Counted from the stretch's first letter, positions 7,423-14,616 are shown. The stretch: 32,212 bases of DNA from JBBTWV01 sp038062615 (GCA_038062615.1 JBBTWV010000004.1:1-32212); one strand, 5' to 3'. Numbers and translations are program-made. The notes: generated from the sequence alone by a model not told the origin.

Positions 7423-8064
7423 ATGGATTATTCTCTTATGGGATTTCTCTCCAGCATCATCGCCATTATTTTTGCCGTTACCATTCATGAATTTTCTCAT
7501 GCGTGGATGTCCACGCGATTGGGTGATCCAACGGCGCGTGTGTACGGACGTCTCAGTTTAAATCCTCTGCGCCATTTTGACTTTTTTGGAACGCTGTCGC
7601 TTATATTTTTGGGAATTGGCTGGGGTAAACCCGTGCCCTTTAATGAAGAAAATTTGCGGTACCCAAAACGCGATAGTGCTCTCATTGCGCTCGCTGGTCC
7701 GCTCTCCAATCTGCTCCTTGCCATTGTGTTTTCGGTACCTCTCAAATATCTCGCAGAAACCGGTATCAGCCAACTGCCGCTCTATGGACTCTTAAGCGAT
7801 ATGGTCACCATCAATGTTTTGCTTTTTTCACTGAATGTTTTGCCACTGCCGCCCTTTGACGGTTCCAAAATCATTGGCATTTTTGTTCCTCACCGCTGGC
7901 ACCATGCCTACGAAAATTATCTTCGCGATGGCGTGAAGTATGTCATCCTTTTTGTTCTTTTTGATATTCTTGTTTTGGAGGAGATATTTGGCTATTCCGT
8001 TCTCTTTGCTACTGTAGAAAAAATGACCGTGTGGATTCGCGCGATCATTACGCTGGGAACTTGA
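7423..8064 (+). CDS. Site-2 protease family (M50) membrane metalloprotease
   Basis: 213 residues and several hydrophobic segments. HEFSH (H22-H26) in the first transmembrane helix is the zinc site. GRLSLNPLRHFDFFGTL and GWGKPVPFN are hallmarks of the short COG1994 (YwhC/Rv-type) branch, and NVLPLPPFDGSKI, near residue 140, supplies the third ligand Asp. Such proteases cut transmembrane substrates inside the bilayer, often in signalling; the substrate here is unknown. A TATAGT box at 7411-7416 lies 6 bases before the ATG, pointing to a leaderless transcript. The gene ends 20 bp from the 3' end of the convergent tRNA-Thr. Confidence 0.9.
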   Translation: MDYSLMGFLSSIIAIIFAVTIHEFSHAWMSTRLGDPTARVYGRLSLNPLRHFDFFGTLSLIFLGIGWGKPVPFNEENLRYPKRDSALIALAGPLSNLLLAIVFSVPLKYLAETGISQLPLYGLLSDMVTINVLLFSLNVLPLPPFDGSKIIGIFVPHRWHHAYENYLRDGVKYVILFVLFDILVLEEIFGYSVLFATVEKMTVWIRAIITLGT

Positions 8065-8084
8065 GTGAATTTCTCGCACTTTTC

Positions 8085-8368
8085 TGGAGCCGTTGACCGG
8101 AATTGAACCGGTGACCCCGTCCTTCGCTTCTACCTCTGTTTTATGCAATGCTTATTGCAGAGGGCTAGACTGTATCTTAGGCATAACTCGCCAAAGCGAA
8201 TGTTAGCCTCCCTTGTCAGTCGTTCGAGCCCCGCATTGCGGGGCTACGGTCTAAGCCTAGCTAGGCTGTTAACCGTTATTCGGGATTCAGATGTTAGTTT
8301 TCTATCATCTGGGCAAGATGTTTGGGCGTCTCACCATGGACGTGCTCTACCAACTGAGCTACAACGGC
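8085..8368 (-). tRNA. tRNA-Thr(GGU), interrupted by a group I intron
   Basis: 5' exon is 8333-8368: acceptor GCCGTTG, D arm GCTC-AGTTGGTA-GAGC, anticodon 5' stem CGTCC, loop start ATGGT. 3' exon is 8085-8124: AA, stem GGACG, variable GGGTC, T arm ACCGG-TTCAATT-CCGGT, acceptor CAACGGC, T, CCA. Joining the exons gives the seven-base loop ATGGTAA with anticodon GGT (Thr). All four stems pair perfectly only when the 208 bases between them are removed. CCA is encoded. Its own promoter sits at 8379-8406, inside the overlapping endonuclease ORF. Confidence 0.88.
8125..8332 (-). ncRNA. Group I self-splicing intron in tRNA-Thr, 208 nt
   Basis: The insertion lies between anticodon position 36 and position 37. 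The last exon base is U and the last intron base is G, as group I splicing requires. Reading on the minus strand: ACGGT/ACCGT encloses the palindrome AGCCTAGCTAGGCT and is followed by GCCCCGC-ATT-GCGGGGC (P4-P6-like). GACTG pairs with CAGTC (P7). TCGC-TTTG-GCGA lies between them (P8). AAGATACAGTC resembles the conserved 3' P7 segment of group I introns. CCTCTG...CAGAGG with inner TGCAAT/ATTGCA is P9. P1 (GGU with an internal GCC) and P3 (TCCC/GGGA) are weaker. The subgroup is not assigned. Confidence 0.8.
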
Positions 8369-8965
8369 ATAAGAACTCATTTTCAAGGTGCGGAGAAGTG
8401 TGTCAATAATGCCCTTTAATTTTGTATTATGACAGGCAATTTGTAAAACTCCCAGTATATTTTTCTTTTTATAGGTGCCCCTGCCTCTTAATTTTACTTC
8501 TGATATTTTGCCTAATTCATGGGCTTTTATACCCAGGACATCACACCAAAAATTCACGGCTTCTTTTTTATCTACATCGCCAAAAAGTTGAAGTGAATAT
8601 TTGATTTTCTCTCTTTTTACTCTGCATATTCTCTCAAGAAATTCTCTAAAATAAAGAATTAAAAATGGGTCAGTATTTCCTAGGCGTACCCCTGACTTAC
8701 TATTTTTCATGCCCTCTCCCCAAAAGAGTCCGAGGCCAAGTCCAATCAAAAACTGATCATAATGGCCAAGCCTTAAATTCATTTGGAAGGGGTCGCCGTG
8801 AGGATTATGTTTTTTGTAAGCGGCGTCACGAATGGACCTTCTTTCCAGATGAGCCTTATCCATCCAATAACTTACAGTGTTAATGCTCACGTGTAACTTC
8901 TTGGCGATATCGCTCATAGAAAAGCCGCGTTTATAGAGTTTCTTTAAAGTATTTTTTGCAATCAT
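8294..8965 (-). CDS. LAGLIDADG-type homing endonuclease overlapping tRNA-Thr
   Basis: 223 residues. The N-terminal helix-turn-helix is about residues 8-40 (YKRGFSMSDIAKKLHVS, then NTVSYWMDKAHL). The LAGLIDADG-like helix is LIGLGLGLFWGEG (about 73-85), followed by a GVRLGNTDPFLILYFREFL segment typical of single-motif endonucleases of CPR bacteria. One motif suggests a homodimer. The last 24 residues (from position 200) are translation of the tRNA 5' exon and the first 39 intron bases (AVVAQLVEHVHGETP), so the conserved domain is encoded upstream of the tRNA rather than inside the intron. This arrangement would suit a free-standing endonuclease that mobilises the neighbouring intron. No strong promoter is seen; the leader is AT-rich. 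Confidence 0.75.
   Translation of the reverse strand: MIAKNTLKKLYKRGFSMSDIAKKLHVSINTVSYWMDKAHLERRSIRDAAYKKHNPHGDPFQMNLRLGHYDQFLIGLGLGLFWGEGMKNSKSGVRLGNTDPFLILYFREFLERICRVKREKIKYSLQLFGDVDKKEAVNFWCDVLGIKAHELGKISEVKLRGRGTYKKKNILGVLQIACHNTKLKGIIDTLLRTLKMSSYAVVAQLVEHVHGETPKHLAQMIEN
8379..8406 (-). promoter_or_regulatory. Promoter of tRNA-Thr, within the endonuclease ORF
   Basis: On the minus strand a perfect TTGACA (8401-8406) and GAAAAT (8379-8384) are 16 bp apart, with AT-rich sequence upstream. The predicted start is a few bases before the mature tRNA 5' end at 8368. The tRNA can therefore be made independently of the endonuclease mRNA. Confidence 0.6.
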
Positions 8966-9019
8966 GTTTTGATATTAAACTCACATATAAAAAAACTCCA
9001 TAATGTCGTCTTTCCCCCA

Positions 9020-9150
9020 GATACTTGAATCCTTTTGACTGCAAGTGGGTGTCGGAGCCTCAAGCCAGGAGGCTAAAGGCATAGATGACTCCCTTAGTGT
9101 AATGAGGAAGGGTTCGTATGCAGTGGGTAAACGGGCACCACAGAGTTTTT
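9020..9150. other. Gene-free, strongly structured stretch; possible non-coding RNA
   Basis: Bases 8966-9342 hold no credible ORF until bL33. Within them are successive inverted repeats: ACTTG/CAAGT (9023-9046), AGCCTC/GAGGCT (9056-9074), CCCTT/AAGGG (9091-9112), and a GTGG/CCAC pair near 9123-9142 followed by a T run. A further perfect hairpin AAGTTC/GAACTT is at 9181-9197. The density of stems suggests a structured RNA, on either strand. It does not match tmRNA, SRP RNA, RNase P RNA or a common riboswitch as far as I can see. The rest of the gap is AT-rich leader for bL33. Confidence 0.35.
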
Positions 9151-9280
9151 AACTCAGTTGTACAATTTCAATGGAACACCAAGTTCTTATGGAACTTAGG
9201 ACTTCCAATTATGCATGATAAAAAATACAGACACAATAACTTTGGGTTGCCACGCGCATGAAAAGTTCCATGATTTTGGC

Positions 9281-9308
9281 TTTGCAGTAAAGAAAGATGT
9301 GATATAAT
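9281..9308 (+). promoter_or_regulatory. Promoter of rpmG
   Basis: TTTGCA (9281-9286), a 16-bp spacer, and TATAAT (9303-9308) preceded by TGA, which makes an extended -10 element. The bL33 ATG is 35 bp downstream of the -10 box. Confidence 0.7.
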
Positions 9309-9342
9309 CCCCGCGGTTCCAATTTTTAGATAAGTTTTCATT

Positions 9343-9516
9343 ATGGCAAAAGCAAAGTTCGTTATCGCTCACTATCGTTGCCCCGAGTGCCGCACTCCAA
9401 GCAAAACCACGAAGCACGGCAAAAAGGTACTGAAAGAAATGATGAAGTACTGCCGAAAGTGCCGCAAGCGAACACTTCAAAAACCGAAGGATATTAAAAA
9501 GCCGGCTAAGAAATAA
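9343..9516 (+). CDS. rpmG: 50S ribosomal protein bL33
   Basis: 57 residues, MAKAKFVIAHYRCPECRTPS..., with two zinc-ribbon pairs C13-x2-C16 and C37-x2-C40 (YCRKCRKRTLQKPK), as in the C+ form of bL33. The usual bL33 length is 50-55 residues. It is a component of the large ribosomal subunit near the E site. It is transcribed from its own extended -10 promoter and lacks a clear Shine-Dalgarno sequence (TTTTCATT precedes the ATG). A structured repeat element follows immediately after the stop. Confidence 0.93.
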   Translation: MAKAKFVIAHYRCPECRTPSKTTKHGKKVLKEMMKYCRKCRKRTLQKPKDIKKPAKK

Positions 9517-9519
9517 GAG

Positions 9520-9603
9520 GCCGAGCCGTGGCTGATGCCTCAGCATCATGTCGTCTGCATAGACGGCTCGGCTAATACAATACTCGCCCGAAGGGCGAAA
9601 CCT
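9520..9603 (+). repeat. Structured repeat element, copy 1 (TAATN6-10 stem AACCTT family)
   Basis: A perfect outer stem GCCGAGCCGT (9520-9529) / ACGGCTCGGC (9563-9572) encloses hairpins TGATGC-CTCA-GCATCA (9533-9548) and GTCT/AGAC (9553-9564). Then come GCTAATACAATAC, the stem TCGCCC-GAA-GGGCGA (9584-9598) and AACCTT. The 3' half matches the copies at 14257, 15376 and 29060. The last bases run into the ATG of the next gene at 9605. Confidence 0.65.
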
Positions 9604-9604
9604 T

Positions 9605-11281
9605 ATGAAATATTCCAAAAAATACTTGCTCCTTGGATTCGGAGGTGTCGTTGTGTTGTTGGCACTCATCGCGGCTGGTTATTGGTACTGGAAGCAGGTT
9701 TCTTTTACGCTTCCGCTTAACCGCACGACGCAGGGAATTTTGCTGGAAGAGCTCATGCCGCAAGATGCTTCTCTCGTGATGAGTTTTAATCCCACGGATG
9801 CTGTCGAGCGCGACCGTTTTAGCAAACTGGTGGCGGCACTTCTACAAGACAAAAAAGATGCCGTTTTGCCGTATATTGCTGAGGAAATTTTTCACCAGAG
9901 CGGGAACTTGGCAGACCTTACCCATGCGATTTCTGCTATTGGCGGGAATTTTAAAGCAGGTGTGGCCGTTCGCTCTGGCACCACTGGCACTCCTGGCGAT
10001 ATCTTACTGCTGGTTTCCGTAGATGATCCTCAAACTTTGCGTGTTCTCCTCCAAAAGCCGATTGGCAACCAAGTGAATGGGCATGTTACCAAAAATACCG
10101 AAAAAGAATTTTTGCTTTCCTATGAAAGTGCCCAGCCTACTTATGTTGGCATTGCCGGTGATGTTCTTTTCATAACGAATACTTCATCACAGGCAGATGC
10201 AGTCTTTGCCCGCTTCCAAAAAAAGATGCTCTCCATTTTGCGCCAAAAAGAATTTCGCGCCGTTTCCAAAAAATTAACTTTCCCATTGAGCGGCTACGCT
10301 TATATCAATAAATTTATGAGCTCCAGCCTAGTTTCTTTTGCCGCACAAGAAGGTGGCTTATTCATGAATATGCTGAGCGAAGCTGAGCGTAAAAATAAGG
10401 ACTCGCCATTTTGGAATCTGATGCAGCCATATTCAGCTTCACTTTATAAGCGCTTACCCGCACAGGCACTTATCTTTTTTTCTGAGAGTCATCATTTAGG
10501 AAGTATTATTTGGGGTGAGCTGGAAGTGCTGAAGAGTATGGCGGGTTTTTCTAAGGAAGGAATGCTCAGCAGCATCAATGGTCTCACTGGTTTTGATTAT
10601 TATGCCGATCTTTTACCGTTTTTAAGCGGACCGTTTGCTATGACGATTCACGATTCTGGAACCATTATGCCGGGCATTACATTGGTGATTGATGCCAGTG
10701 CTTCCACAGAAAAAGCAGGGGAGGTCATCAAAAAATTAGATGCCCAGGTGCAAAACTGGGTGGCGCTCGGCAACATGGCGCTGAAAGCTAAGGAAGGCCA
10801 GTTGATATTGGAAGCGGAAAAATTCAAAACCATCAAGCAAGGCGGGTTGGTAAAAATATTTGCCTCCCGGATTTCCGACGAAGTGAATCCGGCACCGCTT
10901 TTTAAACTCATGACGATACCGCTGGAAGTTTCTTACGGCATCACAGAAGATCATCTGCTCTTTTTTTCAACTCTTCCAAGCATCGAGAAAGCGCTCAGCG
11001 CACAGCATCCTATTGAGATTCATCCGCTCTTCCAAGAGATGCAAGGTTGGGGAATTGCGCCAGGAAGTGTGACTCTTTTTGATGGCGCCGTTTTAGGAAG
11101 TTATGTGAATCGTCTTGTGGATATGGCGCGGGATCAAAAAAGTTTTTCGGAGATCAATGAACAGACCTATGCCATTTTGCAAAAACACCTTTCGCCTATA
11201 AAGGGACTGATACAAATTAGCCAAGGGGACGGCAAAAATGTTACGGGAAAAGCATTCCTCAAAATAAAGACAGGCTTGTAA
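9605..11281 (+). CDS. Membrane-anchored DUF3352-like protein
   Basis: 558 residues. A short basic start (MKYSKKYLLL) and a transmembrane helix (about residues 6-29) anchor a large extracytoplasmic domain. The domain begins LMPQDASLVMSFNPTD and contains repeated segments of the type FFSTLPSIEKAL and YVGIAGDVLFITNTSSQADAV. This alternation of 'protein displays value / evaluates difference' blocks is characteristic of DUF3352-type proteins, whose role is unknown. No catalytic motif is visible. The ATG directly abuts the preceding repeat element and there is no Shine-Dalgarno sequence, so translation initiation may depend on the hairpin context or on read-through from rpmG. Confidence 0.6.
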   Translation: MKYSKKYLLLGFGGVVVLLALIAAGYWYWKQVSFTLPLNRTTQGILLEELMPQDASLVMSFNPTDAVERDRFSKLVAALLQDKKDAVLPYIAEEIFHQSGNLADLTHAISAIGGNFKAGVAVRSGTTGTPGDILLLVSVDDPQTLRVLLQKPIGNQVNGHVTKNTEKEFLLSYESAQPTYVGIAGDVLFITNTSSQADAVFARFQKKMLSILRQKEFRAVSKKLTFPLSGYAYINKFMSSSLVSFAAQEGGLFMNMLSEAERKNKDSPFWNLMQPYSASLYKRLPAQALIFFSESHHLGSIIWGELEVLKSMAGFSKEGMLSSINGLTGFDYYADLLPFLSGPFAMTIHDSGTIMPGITLVIDASASTEKAGEVIKKLDAQVQNWVALGNMALKAKEGQLILEAEKFKTIKQGGLVKIFASRISDEVNPAPLFKLMTIPLEVSYGITEDHLLFFSTLPSIEKALSAQHPIEIHPLFQEMQGWGIAPGSVTLFDGAVLGSYVNRLVDMARDQKSFSEINEQTYAILQKHLSPIKGLIQISQGDGKNVTGKAFLKIKTGL

Positions 11282-11288
11282 GCAGGAG

Positions 11289-11307
11289 CCTGCCTGCCGC
11301 AGGCAGG
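11289..11307 (+). repeat. REP-like palindrome, possibly acting as terminator
   Basis: A perfect 8-bp stem CCTGCCTG / CAGGCAGG with loop CCG, followed by TTTGT. The sequence is nearly the same as the palindrome at 4605-4620. It sits just after the DUF3352-like gene, so it could end that transcript, although the T run is short. Confidence 0.55.
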
Positions 11308-11308
11308 T

Positions 11309-11339
11309 TTGTAACATAATCCTAAAGGCAGCGTATAAT
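11309..11339 (+). promoter_or_regulatory. Promoter of the SLH/beta-propeller gene
   Basis: A perfect TATAAT at 11334-11339, 30 bp before the ATG. The best -35 candidate is TTGTAA (11309-11314) with a long 19-bp spacer. Confidence 0.55.
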
Positions 11340-11368
11340 TGGCTGTGTATTCTTAATTTTAATCTTTT

Positions 11369-13975
11369 ATGAAACGATCAACTCGGTTTTTAGCCATGGG
11401 AGTTTTGGCGGTATTTTTAAATGGTTTGTTTTTCGCGTTTCCGCTCACTACTTTTGCCATAGTGGCTAAAGATTGGGACACCAAAGTAGTAACGGTAGCG
11501 CCATCAGGTACTGATTTTAAGGATGTTGCTCAGGATCATCCTTTTGCTGCAACCATCACTCAACTTAAAGCCAAGGGCTACATAAAGGGAAATCCAGACG
11601 GCACCTTTACTCCAGATAATTCCGTTTCTCGTGCAGAATTTATGACGATGGTAATGGCCGCGCTGGGCGTCCGTGCCACCGATACTGTTTCTACCGGATG
11701 TTTTGGCGACGTCAAAGGCCACTGGTCTGAAAAATTTGTCTGTTCTGCCAAGGCCAAGGGTTATGTGAGCGGTTACGGTGACGGCACTTTTAAGCCTAAT
11801 AATAATGTGAGTTTTGCGGAAGCCAGTGCCATTATGGCTAAAGCTTTTGCGCTGAATCCAACGAAGCCTGCTGCCAATGTGCCCTGGTACAAGCCCGCGG
11901 TCGTGAAGATGGCAAGTAAGTCGGCTATTCCCACGAGTATTGATTACCTCAACAAAAAAATCAGCCGCGCTGAAACGGGCGAGATGATTTGGCGTCTGGC
12001 TTCAAAAATTACCAACAAGCCCAGCAAGAGTTACGCCGCGCTTTCTACCGAGCTGCCAACGATTGCCTCGTGTAATGAGCTTGAAGAAAAATTTGCGCTT
12101 CTTAATTATCGCTCCAGCAAATATCGCGTGGCTTATAGTAAAGGTTTTGCCGTGCCGTTAATGGCGCCAGGAATGGCCGAGATGGATGCCGTTGAAGAAA
12201 GTGATGGCGAGGAAAGCGCTTCGGCTCCGTCGCTCTCGCAGAGCGGAGAGTCTGTGGATTTTTCCAGCACCAACGTCCAAGTGGAAGGTGTGGACGAGGC
12301 CGACATCATCAAAAATGATGGCGGGTTTATTTATTTGGTAAGCGGCCGCGGCATTCGAATCGTAAAAGCCTTTCCACCGGAACAAATGGAAGAAGTCGCC
12401 AAGCAGGAATTTGCCGATAAGGAGTTCCATCCATCCGATTTATACATCGCGGGTAGCAAACTCGTGGTCATTGGTACCACTTCGGCATTTGATAATGAAA
12501 TCCGTTACGGCAGCCAAAGAACCAAGGTCTACATCTACAGCATGGATGCCAGCCGCAAGCTTACGGAAGATCGCAATGTGGAATTTGACGGCTATCAAGT
12601 TTCTTCACGCCGCATTGGCAATCGCGTCTACCTTGTGATGAATGACGCGCCTTCTATGTACCATGTGCTGGATCAAAAACTGCCTATCCAAAAAGAACTG
12701 CCATACTTTTTTGATTCCAAAACTGGCAAAGACGCGCCGATGGTTTCGTGTTCGCAGGTGCGTTTTTCTCCTTACTATGACAGCGCTCAGTACACCATTG
12801 TGGCCAGCGTAGACATTAGCGATTCCAGCAAACCGATCTCTAAAGAAGTGGTGATGGGAGCAGGGGACACGGTGTTTTCTTCTCTTAATAATTTGTATGT
12901 AGCCAGCACGCGCTATGAGTATCCAGAAGTCGAGAAGTTTGATATTTGGGCTCCACCTTTGGAAAATCAAAAGACGGCTATTCTCCAATTCCGTCTGAAT
13001 GAAGATGGAAGCGTGCCCTATGTAAGCAAAGGTGAGGTTCGCGGAACGCTCCTTAACCAGTTTGCTATGGATGAGTACGGTGACAACTTCCGCCTGGCCA
13101 CCACCAGCGGTCGCGTTTGGGACACAAAGCAACCTTCGCAAAATAATCTCTATGTATTGGACCGCAATAATTTAAATACGATGGTTGGTAAACTCGAAAA
13201 TATTGCGCCGGGTGAGAGTATTTATTCGGTTCGGTTCATGGGCAAACGTGCCTATTTGGTCACCTTTAAAACGATTGATCCATTTTTTGTGATTGATCTT
13301 GAGGACGGCGCCAATCCAAAAGTTTTGGGTGAGTTAAAGGTTCCGGGCTTCAGCAATTATCTGCATCCTTTTGATGAAAATCACATTATTGGTTTTGGTA
13401 AAGAAGTGGATGAAACCATTGATGCCGACAAAGTACATTCCGATAACGCGGTGTATTACACGGCTGTGCAGGGCATGAAAATTGCGCTGTTTGACGTCAC
13501 CGATCCAACAAATCCAAAGATGATGTACAAAGAAATTATCGGCGATAACGGCACGGATAGTGAACTTTTCAATAACCACCGTGCGCTGTTGTTTGATAAA
13601 GCTCGCAGTCTTTTTGCCTTCCCCGTAAGCGTTATGAAAAATGCTCCGGGTGAATATTATGGCGGCAAAATTACTTTTGAAGGAGCCTATGTGTACACGC
13701 TCGATTTAGCCAAAGGATTCCAACTGAAAGGCATCATCACGCATCAGGATAATTTGGATCCGGTGCAGAGCGGCGGCTACTATGGCACGTGGAGCAATAA
13801 TATGATTAAGCGAGTCGTTTCGATTGGGGATTATTTGTACTCTGTCTCTATGGGCAAAATAAAGGCCACCAAGCGCGAAGACATGAGCGAGGTTAAAGCG
13901 GTGGAGCTGAGCGTGGATCCTAACGAGCCGCCTTATTATGGTGGTCCTGGCCGCCCCATTCCATTTTTGGAATAG
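11369..13975 (+). CDS. S-layer-homology protein with secreted beta-propeller domain
   Basis: 868 residues. A signal peptide (about 1-30, ending FPLTTFAIVA) is followed by three SLH repeats. The first is about 50-95 (FKDVAQDHPFAATITQLKAK, YIKGNPDGTFTPDN), the second about 107-152 (FGDVKGHWSEKFVCSAKAKG), and the third is degenerate, about 168-207 (VPWYKPAVVKMASKSAIPTS). After an acidic linker, residues from about 285 form the COG4880-type beta-propeller, recognised by FSSTNVQVEGVDEADIIKND. SLH domains bind cell-wall polymer; the propeller's ligand is unknown. The protein is probably a major wall-bound surface protein. It has its own promoter and no clear Shine-Dalgarno sequence. It converges with the XRE gene 5 bp away. 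Confidence 0.9.
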   Translation: MKRSTRFLAMGVLAVFLNGLFFAFPLTTFAIVAKDWDTKVVTVAPSGTDFKDVAQDHPFAATITQLKAKGYIKGNPDGTFTPDNSVSRAEFMTMVMAALGVRATDTVSTGCFGDVKGHWSEKFVCSAKAKGYVSGYGDGTFKPNNNVSFAEASAIMAKAFALNPTKPAANVPWYKPAVVKMASKSAIPTSIDYLNKKISRAETGEMIWRLASKITNKPSKSYAALSTELPTIASCNELEEKFALLNYRSSKYRVAYSKGFAVPLMAPGMAEMDAVEESDGEESASAPSLSQSGESVDFSSTNVQVEGVDEADIIKNDGGFIYLVSGRGIRIVKAFPPEQMEEVAKQEFADKEFHPSDLYIAGSKLVVIGTTSAFDNEIRYGSQRTKVYIYSMDASRKLTEDRNVEFDGYQVSSRRIGNRVYLVMNDAPSMYHVLDQKLPIQKELPYFFDSKTGKDAPMVSCSQVRFSPYYDSAQYTIVASVDISDSSKPISKEVVMGAGDTVFSSLNNLYVASTRYEYPEVEKFDIWAPPLENQKTAILQFRLNEDGSVPYVSKGEVRGTLLNQFAMDEYGDNFRLATTSGRVWDTKQPSQNNLYVLDRNNLNTMVGKLENIAPGESIYSVRFMGKRAYLVTFKTIDPFFVIDLEDGANPKVLGELKVPGFSNYLHPFDENHIIGFGKEVDETIDADKVHSDNAVYYTAVQGMKIALFDVTDPTNPKMMYKEIIGDNGTDSELFNNHRALLFDKARSLFAFPVSVMKNAPGEYYGGKITFEGAYVYTLDLAKGFQLKGIITHQDNLDPVQSGGYYGTWSNNMIKRVVSIGDYLYSVSMGKIKATKREDMSEVKAVELSVDPNEPPYYGGPGRPIPFLE

Positions 13976-13980
13976 TGAGT

Positions 13981-14256
13981 CTAATGAAATCTAATTGATA
14001 TCTTCTTACCAAACAGGACGCTTAATACCACGAGCGTCCTGATGGTAAGATTTTGTTTACCGTTTTCTATTCGTGCGATAACGCTTTGGGAAGTCTTGAG
14101 CTTTTTAGCGAGATCACCCTGGGTCATAGCCGCTTTAATGCGGAGTTTTTTAATTTGTGAGCCTATAAAAAGCTTCTCGTAAATTTCTAAGGCGTGAGGA
14201 GTCTTTAAGCTTTGTGCCAAATGTTGTTCTTGCTGGAATTTAGGGAGTTTGTTCAT
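13981..14256 (-). CDS. XRE-family helix-turn-helix regulator, orphan antitoxin-like
   Basis: 91 residues. The C-terminal half is a Cro/CI-type HTH (about residues 43-88): MTQGDLAKKLKTSQSVIARI followed by ENGKQNLTIRTLVVLSVLFG. The N-terminal half has ALEIYEKLFIGSQIKKLR, a layout common in HigA-type antitoxins. No RelE/HigB-like toxin lies next to it, so it is either a solitary regulator or the survivor of a lost pair. A strong promoter on the minus strand (14317-14345) faces a divergent plus-strand promoter, and a copy of the repeat element lies in its 5' leader. Autoregulation is plausible but not shown by a clear operator. Confidence 0.8.
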   Translation of the reverse strand: MNKLPKFQQEQHLAQSLKTPHALEIYEKLFIGSQIKKLRIKAAMTQGDLAKKLKTSQSVIARIENGKQNLTIRTLVVLSVLFGKKISIRFH

Positions 14257-14310
14257 CAGGCGAAGCCGCAGCGTAGCTAATAAATTAATGCGCCCTTATG
14301 GCGCAACCTT
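14257..14310 (+). repeat. Structured repeat element, copy 2
   Basis: CAGGCGAAGCCG is followed by GCTAATAAATTAA, the perfect stem TGCGCC-CTTAT-GGCGCA (14289-14305) and ACCTTT. In this copy the element lies in the 5' untranslated leader of the XRE gene, which is read from the opposite strand. Confidence 0.7.
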
Positions 14311-14316
14311 TGAGGG

Positions 14317-14345
14317 ATTATAGCATATAAGATATAATTTATCAA
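14317..14345 (-). promoter_or_regulatory. Promoter of the XRE gene
   Basis: On the minus strand TTGATA (14340-14345), 17 bp, TATAAT (14317-14322). The transcript would carry a leader of about 55 bases containing repeat copy 2. Confidence 0.75.
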
Positions 14346-14350
14346 AAAGT

Positions 14351-14380
14351 TTGATTTTTAAAAGGAAGGTGTGGTATAAT
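14351..14380 (+). promoter_or_regulatory. Divergent promoter driving a very short unit
   Basis: TTGATT (14351-14356), 18 bp, TATAAT (14375-14380). The two divergent -35 boxes are only 5 bp apart. A terminator follows at 14412-14433, so the transcript would be about 45-50 nt. Confidence 0.65.
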
Positions 14381-14411
14381 ATATGCGTTACGTTGTTTTT
14401 TTGGACACCAC

Positions 14412-14433
14412 ATCCGCTTCGGCGGATTTTTTT
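14412..14433 (+). terminator. Intrinsic terminator
   Basis: ATCCGC (14412-14417), TTCG tetraloop, GCGGAT (14422-14427), then seven T residues to 14433. The UUCG loop makes this a stable, classical terminator. Confidence 0.85.
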
Positions 14434-14465
14434 GTGCCTGACTGGCCCTTTTCCCTCAAACAGTA

Positions 14466-14519
14466 GAGCGCAGCCCCTTTCAGCCCTACGGGCTTCCAGG
14501 GACGCTCGCCACATGTGGC
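14466..14519. other. Nested hairpin and palindrome in the intergenic region before sodN
   Basis: GAGCG (14466-14470) pairs with CGCTC (14503-14507). Inside it CCC pairs with GGG and GCCC-TAC-GGGC forms the tip. The perfect palindrome GCCACATGTGGC follows at 14508-14519. The 14257-14616 gap otherwise holds the two promoters, the terminator, a repeat copy and the sodN promoter; no ORF is supported. Confidence 0.4.
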
Positions 14520-14580
14520 TCGCTCTGCTTCTTATAAAACTGTTTTCGGAAAAAAGTCACAGTCAGGATGAAGAAGTTTA

Positions 14581-14609
14581 TTGTGAGATAGGTGTTTTTT
14601 TGGTAATAA
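14581..14609 (+). promoter_or_regulatory. Promoter of sodN-sodX
   Basis: TTGTGA (14581-14586), 17 bp, TAATAA (14604-14609). The sodN ATG begins 7 bases after the -10 box, so the mRNA is predicted to be leaderless. No Nur-like operator is obvious. Confidence 0.55.
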
Positions 14610-14616
14610 TGAGGGC

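Noticed and set aside
8143..8409. Plus-strand ORF antisense to the tRNA-Thr intron
   Set aside because: It is explained by the intron and tRNA on the other strand and has no coding character.
9020..9150. tmRNA, SRP RNA or RNase P RNA
   Set aside because: The conserved sequence blocks of these RNAs are absent on both strands.
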